Part shown: piece after piece, positions 1 through 8,957 of the stretch
How positions within the stretch are numbered: position 1 is the stretch's first letter
Layout of the letters: each line of letters begins with the position of its first letter
From: Polaribacter sp. Hel1_85
GTDB taxonomy: Bacteria; Bacteroidota; Bacteroidia; Flavobacteriales; Flavobacteriaceae
NCBI RefSeq assembly: GCF_000766795.1
Contig: NZ_JPDS01000002.1
Location: forward strand, 253,001-317,000
DNA length: 64,000 nucleotides
Reading direction: 5' to 3'
The notes under the pieces: generated by a model
What the model saw: only the letters and a program-made list of their open reading frames with translations
Database searches by the model: none
Told to the model about the DNA's origin: nothing
Position numbers and translations under genes: made by a program

Positions 1-899
1 TAGTTTTCAAGACTTTTTTGAGCTTTTTCATAATCTTCAGTGAAGCCTAAAATATAGCCTCCACCACCAGAACCACAAAGCTTTAAGTAGTAATCATTTG
101 TTTTAATTCCGTTTTCCCAAACTTTGTGAAAAGCATCAGGAATCATAGGTTTAAAGTTCTTTAAAACAATTTTAGAAAGGGATTTTACATTTCCAAACAA
201 AGATTTTACATTTCCATGTAAGAAATCTTCAATACAAGCATCTGTTGTAGTTGCAAATTCTTCGCTAATCATTTTTCTAAAACCTTCGTTTTTCATCTTA
301 TTCATAAAGATGTTAACCATCGGTTCTGTTTCTCCAATTTGCTCAGAATCTAATAAGAAAACTGCACCTTTACCTTGTTGTTGAGAAGGAATTCCTGCAG
401 GCTCAACATTATCTTTAGAGTTGATTAAAATCGGTAAGCTTAAGTAACTATTTAAAGGGTCTAAACCAGAACTTTTACCGTGAAAGAAAGATTCCATTAA
501 AGAAAAAACCTGTTTCAATTTTAATAATTTTTCTCTAGTTAAATTCTCTAAAACAGTTATTTTATCATTAGCATATTTATCGTAGATCGATGCTACTAAA
601 GCACCAGAACTTCCAACTCCATAACCTTGTGGTATTGAAGAATCAAAATACATTCCGTTATCAATATCTTTCTTTAAATCGCTTAAATCAAAAGATACTA
701 AATCCGTTTTTAACGAAGCTAAATGCAGATAAAAACGTTGTAAATTTTGATTAGAAAGTTTGTGATTATCAGATAAATCTGAAGAAGTTTTTAAAGCTCC
801 TCTATAAGCATTAAACGGAATTGCTAAACCTTTAGAATCTTTTATGATTCCATATTCTCCAAAGAGAAGAATTTTAGCATAAAATAATGGTCCTTTCAT
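1..899 (-). CDS. GHMP kinase, mevalonate kinase-like (3' end beyond window)
   Basis: The reading frame opens with ATG at 899 and runs off the left edge without a stop, so it is partial. The translation begins MKGPLFYAKILLFGEYG, the usual start of flavobacterial mevalonate kinase-like proteins. It carries the GHMP ATP-binding motif (IPQGYGVGSSGALVA) and a late glycine-rich motif (KLCGSGGGGYILGF). The family phosphorylates mevalonate or a close intermediate with ATP in the cytoplasm. Diphosphomevalonate decarboxylase lies just upstream on the same strand, which supports an isoprenoid role. Phosphomevalonate kinase is the alternative within the same superfamily. Confidence 0.85.
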   Translation of the reverse strand, partial: MKGPLFYAKILLFGEYGIIKDSKGLAIPFNAYRGALKTSSDLSDNHKLSNQNLQRFYLHLASLKTDLVSFDLSDLKKDIDNGMYFDSSIPQGYGVGSSGALVASIYDKYANDKITVLENLTREKLLKLKQVFSLMESFFHGKSSGLDPLNSYLSLPILINSKDNVEPAGIPSQQQGKGAVFLLDSEQIGETEPMVNIFMNKMKNEGFRKMISEEFATTTDACIEDFLHGNVKSLFGNVKSLSKIVLKNFKPMIPDAFHKVWENGIKTNDYYLKLCGSGGGGYILGFTEDYEKAQKSLEN

Positions 900-953
900 T
901 TTTCTTTTTTATAGTTCTGCAAAAATACAAATTATTATGTTAAAAAGATCTTA

Positions 954-1349
954 TTAAAAATTCTTATAAAAAGTCTTCCAAATACCAACTTTTTCTCCCT
1001 TTTTATATTTTCCTTTTTCCTTAATTTTTCCGTTTTTATAATAAGTTTTCCAAACACCTTCTTCTAAACCATTTTCATATTTACCAGAAACTCTTAACTC
1101 TCCTGTTTCATAGAATTCAGAAAACACTCCAATTGGTTTTCTGTTTTTAAAATTTACTTTTCTAAATATTTTTCCACTTTTATAAAAGTAATCTACTTTT
1201 TTATCATCAGAAGAAGTTACTTTATAGTAAACTGAATTTGATTGATTTGTTGCCCTTAAATCAGCATCCAACCAAGTTGTTTTTTGGGCAGAAACAGATA
1301 ACGAAAAAAGAAAAACTAGTACAACTACAAACTTAATAAAAGCTTTCAT
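954..1349 (-). CDS. Secreted MORN-like repeat protein
   Basis: This 131-residue protein starts with a signal peptide (MKAFIKFVVVLVFLFSLSVSAQ). The C-terminal half has tandem repeats of the form G-x-W-K-x-Y-Y-x-N-G-K-I-x-x-x-G-x-Y, typical of the MORN_2/YwqK family. Such repeats are common in exported Bacteroidetes proteins and their function is generally unknown. The gene lies between the two mevalonate enzyme genes on the same strand (25 bp after the decarboxylase, 54 bp before the kinase), so it is probably co-transcribed with them. Nothing in its sequence links it to isoprenoid synthesis. Confidence 0.75.
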   Translation of the reverse strand: MKAFIKFVVVLVFLFSLSVSAQKTTWLDADLRATNQSNSVYYKVTSSDDKKVDYFYKSGKIFRKVNFKNRKPIGVFSEFYETGELRVSGKYENGLEEGVWKTYYKNGKIKEKGKYKKGEKVGIWKTFYKNF

Positions 1350-1374
1350 TTATGAGTATTTTATTCTGAGAATT

Positions 1375-2454
1375 TTACATTTTTTTTGCTCCAAAACCCA
1401 CAGAATCACAAATATACTGATTTTTTTGACAGTATTTAGACAGTTGATTTTCTATAAATTGATTTACTTTCTCTTTTTCATTCTCAGGATACAAAACATG
1501 CACATTTGCACCTGCATCTAACGTAAAACAAATATTACTATCATTTTCATTTCTATACTTCCAAATGTTATTAATAATTTCTAAAGTATTTGGTTTCATC
1601 AATATAAAATACGGACTACTTGTTAGCATCATTGCATGTAAAGTAAGCGCTTCACTTTCTACTAAATTGATAAACGCTTCTATATCTCCATTTTGAAGAA
1701 TCTCTGAAATTTTGGCTAAATTATCATTTGCCTGAATAAAACGACTTTCTGCATAAGGATGATTGTGCATTAAATTATGACCAACAGTGCTAGAAACTTG
1801 TTTTTCGCCTTTATCTACTAACAAAATTGCATCTTGATAATTCTCAAAAACGGAATGTACTTTATAAGGAAATTTTACACCAAACAAATCTGAACTCCCT
1901 TCAATTTCTGGATGATTTCCCCAAACAACCAAAGGTCCCTCTATACTTCTACTTGCGCTACCAGAACCTAATCTTGCTAAAAAAGAAGCTTTTTTGTTGA
2001 TTTCTTTCTCTGATAAATCAGGATTTAATTCAGATTCTAAACTCATTAAACACATAGCAATAGCACTTAAACCACTTGCAGAAGAAGCAATTCCGCTTGA
2101 ATGTGGAAAAGAATTTTCTGAGTTAATTGTCATTTTATATTCAAAAATATAAGGGCAATATTCTTGTATTCTTTTAAAGAATTCGGCAATTTTTGGTTTA
2201 AAAGCATCTTTTTGTTTTCCTTCAAAAAATAAATCGAAATCTACATTTTTTGATTTTTCTTTTTGTTCAAAATCGATTGTAGTTATTGTATGGCAATTAT
2301 TTAGTGTAAAACTTATAGAAGCGTTCTTTGGTATTTGAGGGTTACTTTTTCCCCAATATTTTACTAAGGCAATATTACTAGGTGTTTTCCAGGTAAAACT
2401 TGCTTTTTCTATTGATTTATTAACCGATTTCGATATAAATTGTGCTGTATTCAA
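1375..2454 (-). CDS. mvaD: Diphosphomevalonate decarboxylase
   Basis: The 359-residue protein converts mevalonate 5-diphosphate to isopentenyl diphosphate using ATP. Near the N terminus it has TPSNIALVKYWGK, a hallmark of this enzyme. The GHMP motif follows at about residues 115-130 (FPHSSGIASSASGLSA), then SGSASRSIEGPLVVWG. Length and motif order match the family. It lies 37 bp downstream of the LytTR regulator gene on the same strand, so the cluster may form one transcript. Its presence fits the mevalonate route used by Flavobacteriaceae rather than the MEP route. Confidence 0.95.
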   Translation of the reverse strand: MNTAQFISKSVNKSIEKASFTWKTPSNIALVKYWGKSNPQIPKNASISFTLNNCHTITTIDFEQKEKSKNVDFDLFFEGKQKDAFKPKIAEFFKRIQEYCPYIFEYKMTINSENSFPHSSGIASSASGLSAIAMCLMSLESELNPDLSEKEINKKASFLARLGSGSASRSIEGPLVVWGNHPEIEGSSDLFGVKFPYKVHSVFENYQDAILLVDKGEKQVSSTVGHNLMHNHPYAESRFIQANDNLAKISEILQNGDIEAFINLVESEALTLHAMMLTSSPYFILMKPNTLEIINNIWKYRNENDSNICFTLDAGANVHVLYPENEKEKVNQFIENQLSKYCQKNQYICDSVGFGAKKM

Positions 2455-2491
2455 ACGTTTAAAATTTGCATCAAAGATAAAACTATTTCGG

Positions 2492-3205
2492 CTAAATTTC
2501 AGTTAACTTTTTTAGTACATTTTCTTTGTAAGTTCTACTAATAGGAATTGCGTTTTTATTGATTTCAATAAATTCGTTTGTATAAGAGTCTGTTTTATCA
2601 ATATTAATAATATAAGATCTATGGATTCTTAAAAATTGTAGCGATGGTAATTTCATCTCTAAATTAGAAATAGTTTCTCTTGTTACTAAAACATTTTCTT
2701 TTGTATAAATTTTAATATAATCTGATAAACTTTCTACATACAGAATTTCATCAAAAACCACCTTTACCATTTTACGGTCTGATCTTACAAAAATGTAATT
2801 ATTTTTCACTAATGTTTCTTCAATATCTAAAGAGGGTTTTGTTACTATTTTAGTTTCAAAAAATTTATTTACAGCTTGTAAAAAACGATCGAAAGCTATT
2901 GGTTTCAACAAATAATCTACCGCTTGTAAATCAAAACCATCAACTGCATATTCTCTATACGCAGTTGTAAAAATAATCTTAGAATTTTTATTAATCGATT
3001 TTGCTAAAGAGAGTCCAGAAACATCTGGCATATTAATATCTAAGAAAAATAAATCTACTTTTTGCTGATTTAAAATTTCAAATGCTTCCATGGCATTTTT
3101 ACAACTTTTAACCAGTTTTAATTTCGGAATTTTAGCCACAAAAGAAGTAAGTATTTCTCTAGCAACTGGCTCATCATCAACAATTACACAATTTATTTTA
3201 CTCAT
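2492..3205 (-). CDS. LytTR-family response regulator
   Basis: The 237-residue protein has an N-terminal receiver domain with the acidic pair D10-D11 and the phosphoacceptor D56 in LFFLDINMPD. A C-terminal LytTR DNA-binding domain follows, with the typical late motif FLRIHRSYIINID. It is expected to be phosphorylated by the histidine kinase encoded 9 bp upstream (3215-4258) and to bind direct repeats in target promoters. Its targets cannot be told from the window. The mevalonate genes lie immediately downstream. Confidence 0.92.
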   Translation of the reverse strand: MSKINCVIVDDEPVAREILTSFVAKIPKLKLVKSCKNAMEAFEILNQQKVDLFFLDINMPDVSGLSLAKSINKNSKIIFTTAYREYAVDGFDLQAVDYLLKPIAFDRFLQAVNKFFETKIVTKPSLDIEETLVKNNYIFVRSDRKMVKVVFDEILYVESLSDYIKIYTKENVLVTRETISNLEMKLPSLQFLRIHRSYIINIDKTDSYTNEFIEINKNAIPISRTYKENVLKKLTEI

Positions 3206-3214
3206 TTTTATTTT

Positions 3215-4258
3215 TTAAAATTCAATTTCTAAAGTTACTTTAAAACTCAAACTTGTCTCTTCAATTTTAAGCTGATGTTTATTTGGGTATAACATTAACA
3301 ATCGCTTCTTAATGTTCTCTAAACCTATTCCGTTTTCTGTATCCTTTTCTTTGGATGAAAAGTTTTTTATCTCAAAAAACAGTTTATTATTTTCTATTTT
3401 TAGATTGATATCAACTTTTAAAACTCCATCAATAATTGCTCCATGTTTAAAACTATTTTCTACAAACGGAATTAATAACATTGGCGAAATTTGCAAACTA
3501 TCATTTATATTTTCTATCTTAAAACTAACTTGTAAAGTATCATGAAAACGCATTTTTTCTAATGAAATATAATCTTCTAAATGATTTATTTCTTCTGCTA
3601 AAAGTACTTTTGGTTTTTCTACTTGATATAAAATATAATCTAATAAATTAGATAATTTTAAAATCATTTCAGGAGCTTCATCCGCTTTAGCGATTGCAAA
3701 ACCATAAATTGTATTTAAAGAATTAAACAAAAAATGTGGATGAATTTGCATCTTTAAAAATCGTAACTCTTGTTCTTTTAATTCCAACTTCGTTTGCAAA
3801 AACTTATTTTCTAAAGTCTTCTTTTCTTCTAAAGATTTATAGCTATGTTTTAATATTTTTAAAGCACTGGCCAATGCAACAATTAACAACACACAGACTA
3901 AAATCACTGCAGGACTTTTAATTAAAACTGGCATTTTTTGATATTCTAAATTGAAGAAAAAAACAAAACCAAAAGCAACAGTCATTAAAACGCCTGTAGT
4001 TACAAATACACCAGAATAGAAAGTGTAAATAGCAAATTTTCTATATTGATTAGTCAATAAATATTTAGGGATTAAATCGTACACAAAAACGTAAGAAGCT
4101 ACTAAAGCTATTAAACTTAATAAAGTAGAAAACCAAAATAAAAACTCTTTATTCGCTGTACCTACACTAAAAAAACTTCTAAAGAAAAACCAAACTAAAC
4201 TCCAAATTAAGAGATGAATTAGCGCTTCTTTAAAGTTTAAAAGCTGTTTTTTTTGCAT
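3215..4258 (-). CDS. LytS/YehU-type sensor histidine kinase
   Basis: The 347-residue protein has four hydrophobic segments in residues 1-135, then a short coiled coil and a His_kinase (LytS/YehU) domain. The phosphoacceptor histidine sits at about residue 172 in MQIHPHFLFNSLNTIYG. The ATP-binding N box is visible in LLIPFVENSFKHG, followed by a glycine box (NGIGLENIKKRL). No periplasmic sensor domain is present, so the ligand is probably sensed in or at the membrane. It pairs with the LytTR regulator 9 bp downstream. Confidence 0.92.
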   Translation of the reverse strand: MQKKQLLNFKEALIHLLIWSLVWFFFRSFFSVGTANKEFLFWFSTLLSLIALVASYVFVYDLIPKYLLTNQYRKFAIYTFYSGVFVTTGVLMTVAFGFVFFFNLEYQKMPVLIKSPAVILVCVLLIVALASALKILKHSYKSLEEKKTLENKFLQTKLELKEQELRFLKMQIHPHFLFNSLNTIYGFAIAKADEAPEMILKLSNLLDYILYQVEKPKVLLAEEINHLEDYISLEKMRFHDTLQVSFKIENINDSLQISPMLLIPFVENSFKHGAIIDGVLKVDINLKIENNKLFFEIKNFSSKEKDTENGIGLENIKKRLLMLYPNKHQLKIEETSLSFKVTLEIEF

Positions 4259-4463
4259 GCTACAAAATAAAAATAAAGGTTTAACTATTAGAATAAATAT
4301 CGACGAAATTCATGTTTTCGTCTCGAAAAAGCAAAATTTGTGCTTTTTTTACAAAAACAAACTACTTTTTGTAGAAACCTAGTAGAAATTGTTCATCCAT
4401 CGCAAATAAAATCTTACAAGGAATTTTAAAAATATATTTGAATCTAGTTTTAAAACAAATACT

Positions 4464-4805
4464 ATGCAATTAATTAACGAAGGAGGTCCTTCATTTATGG
4501 TCTCATTACTTATTTTACTAATTATTACTATTTTCTTAGTAGCTAAAGGATTTAAAAAAAATTCACAAAAAAATGTAGAACTCATTAAAGCTATTAGTTT
4601 ATTTGCACTTGTTTTTGGTTTCTTTGGATTTATTTTAGGTTTAATTAATGCTTTAGACGCTTTAGAATCTATAAATGGAGATATCCATCCAGCAGTTTTA
4701 GCTGGTGGAATTAAAAGAGGAATCTTACCTCCTACTTTAGGAACTTTTACTTTCCTTGTTGGTCGATTAGGTATTATTGTGCTTACATGGATGAAAAAGG
4801 AATAA
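4464..4805 (+). CDS. Short MotA/TolQ/ExbB-like membrane protein
   Basis: This 113-residue protein has three hydrophobic stretches and a glycine-rich end (GILPPTLGTFTFLVGRLG) resembling the last part of MotA/TolQ/ExbB proton-channel subunits. It is about half the usual ExbB length and no ExbD/TolR partner is adjacent. Only 3 bp separate it from the alpha/beta hydrolase gene, so the two are probably co-transcribed. A channel role is an inference from weak resemblance; it may serve the neighbouring hydrolase instead. Confidence 0.6.
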   Translation: MQLINEGGPSFMVSLLILLIITIFLVAKGFKKNSQKNVELIKAISLFALVFGFFGFILGLINALDALESINGDIHPAVLAGGIKRGILPPTLGTFTFLVGRLGIIVLTWMKKE

Positions 4806-4808
4806 TTA

Positions 4809-6251
4809 ATGAGATATTTTGAAATATTCCTGCTAATATTTTCTTTAGCTTCAATTTTTTATATCACTTTAGTAAAAAATAGCATTCATAAAAAAGTAGA
4901 AATAGTACTCATTTTAAGTTTACTAACTATTCATTTTTTGTTTGAAGGTTATAGATGGCAAATGCTACCTATTTACATTTTACTATGTATAATTGCTTTT
5001 TGTTTTTATAAAGAATATTCAATTTTTAATGGAAGTTGGCTAAAAAAAAGTTTTACAATAATTGGTGTAAGTATCTTATTAATTGTTGGTTATATCCTTC
5101 CAACAGTTTTACCAATTTTTGAATTACCAAAACCAACTGGAAAATACAAAATTGGTTCTCAATACATTCATTTAAAAACAGACAGAAAAGAAACTATAAC
5201 CTCTAATCCTGATGATAAAAGAGAGTTAATGATTAAGGTTTGGTATCCTGCAAGCATCGAAAACGAAAATAAAGAGCCTTATTTAAATGAAGGAGATAGA
5301 ATTAGTTTTGCTGCAAAATATGGGTTACCAAAATCTACTTTTAAGTATTTAAATCATATAAAAACAAACACATATTTAAAGCCTAAAATTGCAAATGAAA
5401 AGTTTCCTGTTCTTATTTTCTCTCATGGCTCTTATTCTAAAGCTTCAGGATATTACGCAATTATTGAAGAAATTGTAAGTCGAGGTTATATTGTTTTAAA
5501 CATTAATCACACATACGAAAGTACAGGGACTTTATTTCCTGATGGAAGTATAAAACTCTACAATCAAGAATATGACAAAAAGTATGTGAGCACTCAAAAA
5601 ATGGCAGAAATGGCTTGGAAAAGTCAGCAAGATTATAACAATGCTAAAAATGATGAAGAACAACTTTTAGCTTCAGAAAATATTTTGAAAAATTATATTG
5701 CTGCAGACATTTCAAAAAGATGGTCTAAAGATATTATTTCTGTTATTGATGAATTACAGAACTGGAATCAAAATACTTTTTTAGCCAATCATTTAGACAT
5801 TTCAAAAATTGGTGTATTTGGGCATTCACAAGGTGCATCAGCAGTAGGACAAGCAACATTAGATGACTATAGAATCTCTGCAGGGATTAATCTTGATGGT
5901 GTACAATGGGGAAACATAATTGATACTAAATTAACAAAACCTTTTCTTTATATTTCTTCAGATTGGAAATCTCCACATCCAAATTTTAACAAATATGCAT
6001 ATCAAAAAGGAAGTACTTCTGTTTTTTATGACGCTAAAATTATAAATTCTGGTCATGCCAGTTTTATGGATATTCCTTTAATGATAAATATTCCAAAATT
6101 AAATGAAGCTGGAACTATTGCTCCTTCTGAAGCTTATAAAATAATAAATGAGGTTGTTCTTTCTTTTTTTGACAATTACTTGAAAAACAAAGAAAATAAC
6201 TTATTAAAAATTCCAAATAAACACAAGTCATTAAAAATCACTAAAAAATAG
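4809..6251 (+). CDS. Membrane-anchored alpha/beta hydrolase (PAF-acetylhydrolase-like)
   Basis: The 480-residue protein has about four N-terminal membrane segments (residues 1-110), then an extracytoplasmic or cytoplasmic hydrolase domain. The strand before the oxyanion region reads FPVLIFSHGSYS. The nucleophile elbow is GHSQGAS at about residue 340. A late histidine in INSGHASFMDIP is a candidate for the catalytic histidine. This layout resembles platelet-activating-factor acetylhydrolase or chlorophyllase-type esterases; the substrate is unknown. It lies between the short ExbB-like gene and a beta-lactamase-fold hydrolase (3-bp gaps), suggesting a three-gene operon. Confidence 0.82.
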   Translation: MRYFEIFLLIFSLASIFYITLVKNSIHKKVEIVLILSLLTIHFLFEGYRWQMLPIYILLCIIAFCFYKEYSIFNGSWLKKSFTIIGVSILLIVGYILPTVLPIFELPKPTGKYKIGSQYIHLKTDRKETITSNPDDKRELMIKVWYPASIENENKEPYLNEGDRISFAAKYGLPKSTFKYLNHIKTNTYLKPKIANEKFPVLIFSHGSYSKASGYYAIIEEIVSRGYIVLNINHTYESTGTLFPDGSIKLYNQEYDKKYVSTQKMAEMAWKSQQDYNNAKNDEEQLLASENILKNYIAADISKRWSKDIISVIDELQNWNQNTFLANHLDISKIGVFGHSQGASAVGQATLDDYRISAGINLDGVQWGNIIDTKLTKPFLYISSDWKSPHPNFNKYAYQKGSTSVFYDAKIINSGHASFMDIPLMINIPKLNEAGTIAPSEAYKIINEVVLSFFDNYLKNKENNLLKIPNKHKSLKITKK

Positions 6252-6254
6252 ATT

Positions 6255-7577
6255 ATGATTAAAAATATACTATGTATTACACTATTAATCTGCTCAGTTT
6301 TTACTGAAGCACAAACAAGCACAATAAAAAACCTTGACAAATTATTTGATAAATTTGAAATAGAGAACAAAGCTATGGGAACAATTTCTATAGCTAAAAA
6401 CGGAGCTGAGTTCTATCAAAAAAACATTGGTTTTTCCAACATCAAAAACAAAACAATTGGAGATAAATTTACCAAATATAGAATTGGGTCCATTACCAAA
6501 ATTTTTACAACTACAATTATTCTACAACAAATTGATGAAGGTAAACTAACACTAAGCACGTTACTTAAAGAATATTTTCCGGCAATACAAAATGCAGATA
6601 AAATTACTATTGAAGATTTATTAAGACACGAAAGCGGATTAGCAAATATTACTGAAAATAAAGATATTGCTACTTGGATTACAAAACCACAAACTCGTGA
6701 GAAAATGATTGTTAGGTTTGTAAAAAACGGAATTCAATTTGAACCAAAAGAAAAATCAAAATACTCTAACACAAATTTTATAATTCTTTCTTACATCTCT
6801 GAAATGATAGATAAAAAATCATTTTCAGAAATTTTAAAATCTAGAATAATTAAACCTTTAAACTTAAAAAGAACAGAATTCGGAAATCCGATTATAGCAA
6901 AAAACAATGAAGCTCTTGCTTATTATTTTGAGGGAAATAAATGGAATTTAATTGATATACAAACCCACATGTCTGCCCCAATGGGAGCTGGAGCAATTGT
7001 TTCTACTTCAACCGAATTAAACATCTTTTTTACAAACTTATTTTCAAAAAAATTAACTTCCGAAGCTTCGTTAAAAAACTTAATGACAATAAAAAAAGGA
7101 AAAGGTTTAGGAATTATGCAATTCGATTTTAAAGGTTTAAAAGTATTTGGTCACGATGGTGAAATAGATGGATTTCAATCATATGCATTGTATATTCCGG
7201 AGAGAAATATTTCAATGAGTTTTACTTTCAATGGATTAAACTCATCTACAATGCCTGTAGTAATTTCTATTTTAGAAGCATATTTTAAAAATGATTCATC
7301 ATTAAAAAAAGAAAACACAATTAATTTAAAACCTGAAGAATTAGATGCTTATTTAGGTATTTATAGCGGTAAAACATTTCCTGCAAAAGTAACTTTTACA
7401 AAGAAAGATAATATATTATTTGCACAAGCTACTGGGCAACCAATTTTTAAATTAATAGCTATAAAAAAAGATAGTTTTTTGTATAATGCTATGGGAATTC
7501 GTTTTGATTTTAATTTACCTGAAAAAACTATAGAACTTACTTTTGGAGGAAAAAAACATTTACTTGAAAGAGAATAA
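6255..7577 (+). CDS. Serine hydrolase of the beta-lactamase / class C family
   Basis: The 440-residue protein has a signal peptide ending near the AQT site. The three active-site elements of this fold are visible: SxxK as SITK (in RIGSITKIF), YxN as YSNTN, and a late H/K-x-G as GHDGEIDG. The C-terminal about 90 residues form a separate domain often found in this family. Members include esterases, DD-peptidases and D-aminopeptidases; true beta-lactamase activity is unlikely but cannot be excluded. It is the last gene of the operon and is followed by a strong hairpin terminator. Confidence 0.88.
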   Translation: MIKNILCITLLICSVFTEAQTSTIKNLDKLFDKFEIENKAMGTISIAKNGAEFYQKNIGFSNIKNKTIGDKFTKYRIGSITKIFTTTIILQQIDEGKLTLSTLLKEYFPAIQNADKITIEDLLRHESGLANITENKDIATWITKPQTREKMIVRFVKNGIQFEPKEKSKYSNTNFIILSYISEMIDKKSFSEILKSRIIKPLNLKRTEFGNPIIAKNNEALAYYFEGNKWNLIDIQTHMSAPMGAGAIVSTSTELNIFFTNLFSKKLTSEASLKNLMTIKKGKGLGIMQFDFKGLKVFGHDGEIDGFQSYALYIPERNISMSFTFNGLNSSTMPVVISILEAYFKNDSSLKKENTINLKPEELDAYLGIYSGKTFPAKVTFTKKDNILFAQATGQPIFKLIAIKKDSFLYNAMGIRFDFNLPEKTIELTFGGKKHLLERE

Positions 7578-7600
7578 TAATTTTAAAAAATAGTTGATTT

Positions 7601-7638
7601 AAAATACCCATTTCATTAATTAAGAAATGGGTATTTTT
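7601..7638 (+). terminator. Rho-independent terminator
   Basis: A perfect 14-bp stem (AAAATACCCATTTC at 7601-7614 with its complement at 7624-7637) encloses a 9-base loop and ends in a T-run. It closes the hydrolase operon. An in-frame ATG at 7627 lies inside this stem, which argues against its use as the thiN start. Confidence 0.8.
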
Positions 7639-7644
7639 GTATCC

Positions 7645-8250
7645 ATGAATAAAGGAACTGTCTTTTTACTTTTAAATGGTGAATTTCCCAAAAAACTTCC
7701 AGATTTTTCTAATTATGAGTTAATTTGTGCTACAGATGGCGCTTATCAATTTTTAGAGAAAAACAACATTAAACCTCATTTTATTTCTGGCGATTTTGAT
7801 TCTTTAGAAAACTTACCAAAAAATATTGAAGTAATTCATACACCAAATCAAGATTTCACAGATTTTGATAAAATTCTTCAAATTTTATTTGAAAAAGGTT
7901 TTAAAAATATACACGTTTTTGGGGCAAGTGGACAAGAACAAGATCACTTTTTAGGAAACTTACACACAGTAATTCAATGGAAAAGTAAATTAAAACTTAC
8001 TTTTTTTGATAACTATAGCCGTTATTTTTTAGCGGATAATAAAACTGAAATACTACATTGTAACCAAAAAATAATTTCTTTAGTTCCTTTTCCTGAAGTA
8101 AAAAACATCAGTACAAGAGGGTTACAATATTCTTTAAATGATGAAAATTTAACTTTCGGAGAAAGAATTGGCACAAGAAACAAAGCTGTTAAAAATAAGA
8201 TAGAAATCAGTTTTAAAACTGGAGAATTGTTTATTTTTATCAATCATTAA
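7645..8250 (+). CDS. thiN: Thiamine pyrophosphokinase
   Basis: The protein transfers pyrophosphate from ATP to thiamine to give thiamine diphosphate. Characteristic motifs are ICATDGAYQFL, the acidic FISGDFDSLEN, DFTDFDKILQ and the glycine-rich FGASGQEQDHFLGNLH. I chose ATG 7645 (MNKGTVFLLLNGE) over the in-frame ATG at 7627, because the latter lies inside the preceding terminator stem. The length, about 201 residues, is normal. No THI-box riboswitch was seen upstream. It probably shares a transcript with the small gene 11 bp downstream. Its product is the cofactor needed by the PFOR encoded on the island, though the two are not linked genetically. Confidence 0.92.
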   Translation: MNKGTVFLLLNGEFPKKLPDFSNYELICATDGAYQFLEKNNIKPHFISGDFDSLENLPKNIEVIHTPNQDFTDFDKILQILFEKGFKNIHVFGASGQEQDHFLGNLHTVIQWKSKLKLTFFDNYSRYFLADNKTEILHCNQKIISLVPFPEVKNISTRGLQYSLNDENLTFGERIGTRNKAVKNKIEISFKTGELFIFINH

Positions 8251-8261
8251 GAAACACTAAA

Positions 8262-8495
8262 ATGTCTAGAAAAATAAAATTATTATGGGATTTTAGAGGT
8301 CCAGATGCAAAGGAAACAGCAAAACATCATTGTATTCACTTAAAAGAATTTGCAACTATAGAAAATCTAAATTTTCATGAAATTGATATTCAAGAAAAAA
8401 ACGAAATGTTGTTTTCTGCATTTATAACTGTTGATGAAAAATACATGAAAATTTTCAGAGATGCTTTAAAACCTCATCGTGGAGAAATTGGATAA
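8262..8495 (+). CDS. Conserved small hypothetical protein
   Basis: The 77-residue protein (starting MSRKIKLLWDFRGPDAKET) has no signal peptide or membrane segment. It is rich in His, Glu and aromatic residues and could be a small alpha/beta fold. Its 11-bp distance from thiN suggests co-transcription. I recognise it only as a type of small gene seen in flavobacteria and assign no function. Confidence 0.6.
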   Translation: MSRKIKLLWDFRGPDAKETAKHHCIHLKEFATIENLNFHEIDIQEKNEMLFSAFITVDEKYMKIFRDALKPHRGEIG

Positions 8496-8957
8496 TTTAG
8501 TTTTTAGCTTCATAAAAAACCAATTAATTTTATAATATTACAATTTAAAACATCTACTTTCCTATATAGGTTTTGGGTTTAAAAAAACTCAATTTCATAG
8601 GCAAATTGTTTGCGTTTTCGTGTACTCTAAATAATATTTATTTTCTATTTAGAATTTGTAAATATTAAACTCAAATATAGGCTATCACACAACTTTTTTA
8701 AGAGATTCTAATTCTACTCCCAAATAGCAAACAAGTTAATGATACTATATAAGAATTTAGAAAACTTTATTTTTTTTTATAAACTGACAACTATCATAGA
8801 ATCCTTTGAAATGTTTCATTAAATTAAACCTGATTATAATTAAAATAATAACCTAAATACAAGTATTGTATTTTTCTTATACTATTTCATTTACAGTAAC
8901 AATTAAAAAGATTTTTAGTAGCAGATAAAAAAATTATTAATCTAAATAATAAATACG
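8496..8957. other. 462-bp AT-rich intergenic region
   Basis: No convincing reading frame, RNA fold or repeat was found here. It separates the small thiN-linked gene from the secreted T9SS protein gene and probably holds the promoter of the latter, but I could not place a clear TTTG/TAnnTTTG pair. Confidence 0.4.

Noticed and set aside
4464..4805. True ExbB/TolQ subunit of a transport motor
   Set aside because: Too short and without an ExbD/TolR partner, so only a weak family resemblance is claimed.
7577..7644. THI-box riboswitch before thiN
   Set aside because: Only a simple terminator hairpin is present; the conserved THI-box segments were not found.
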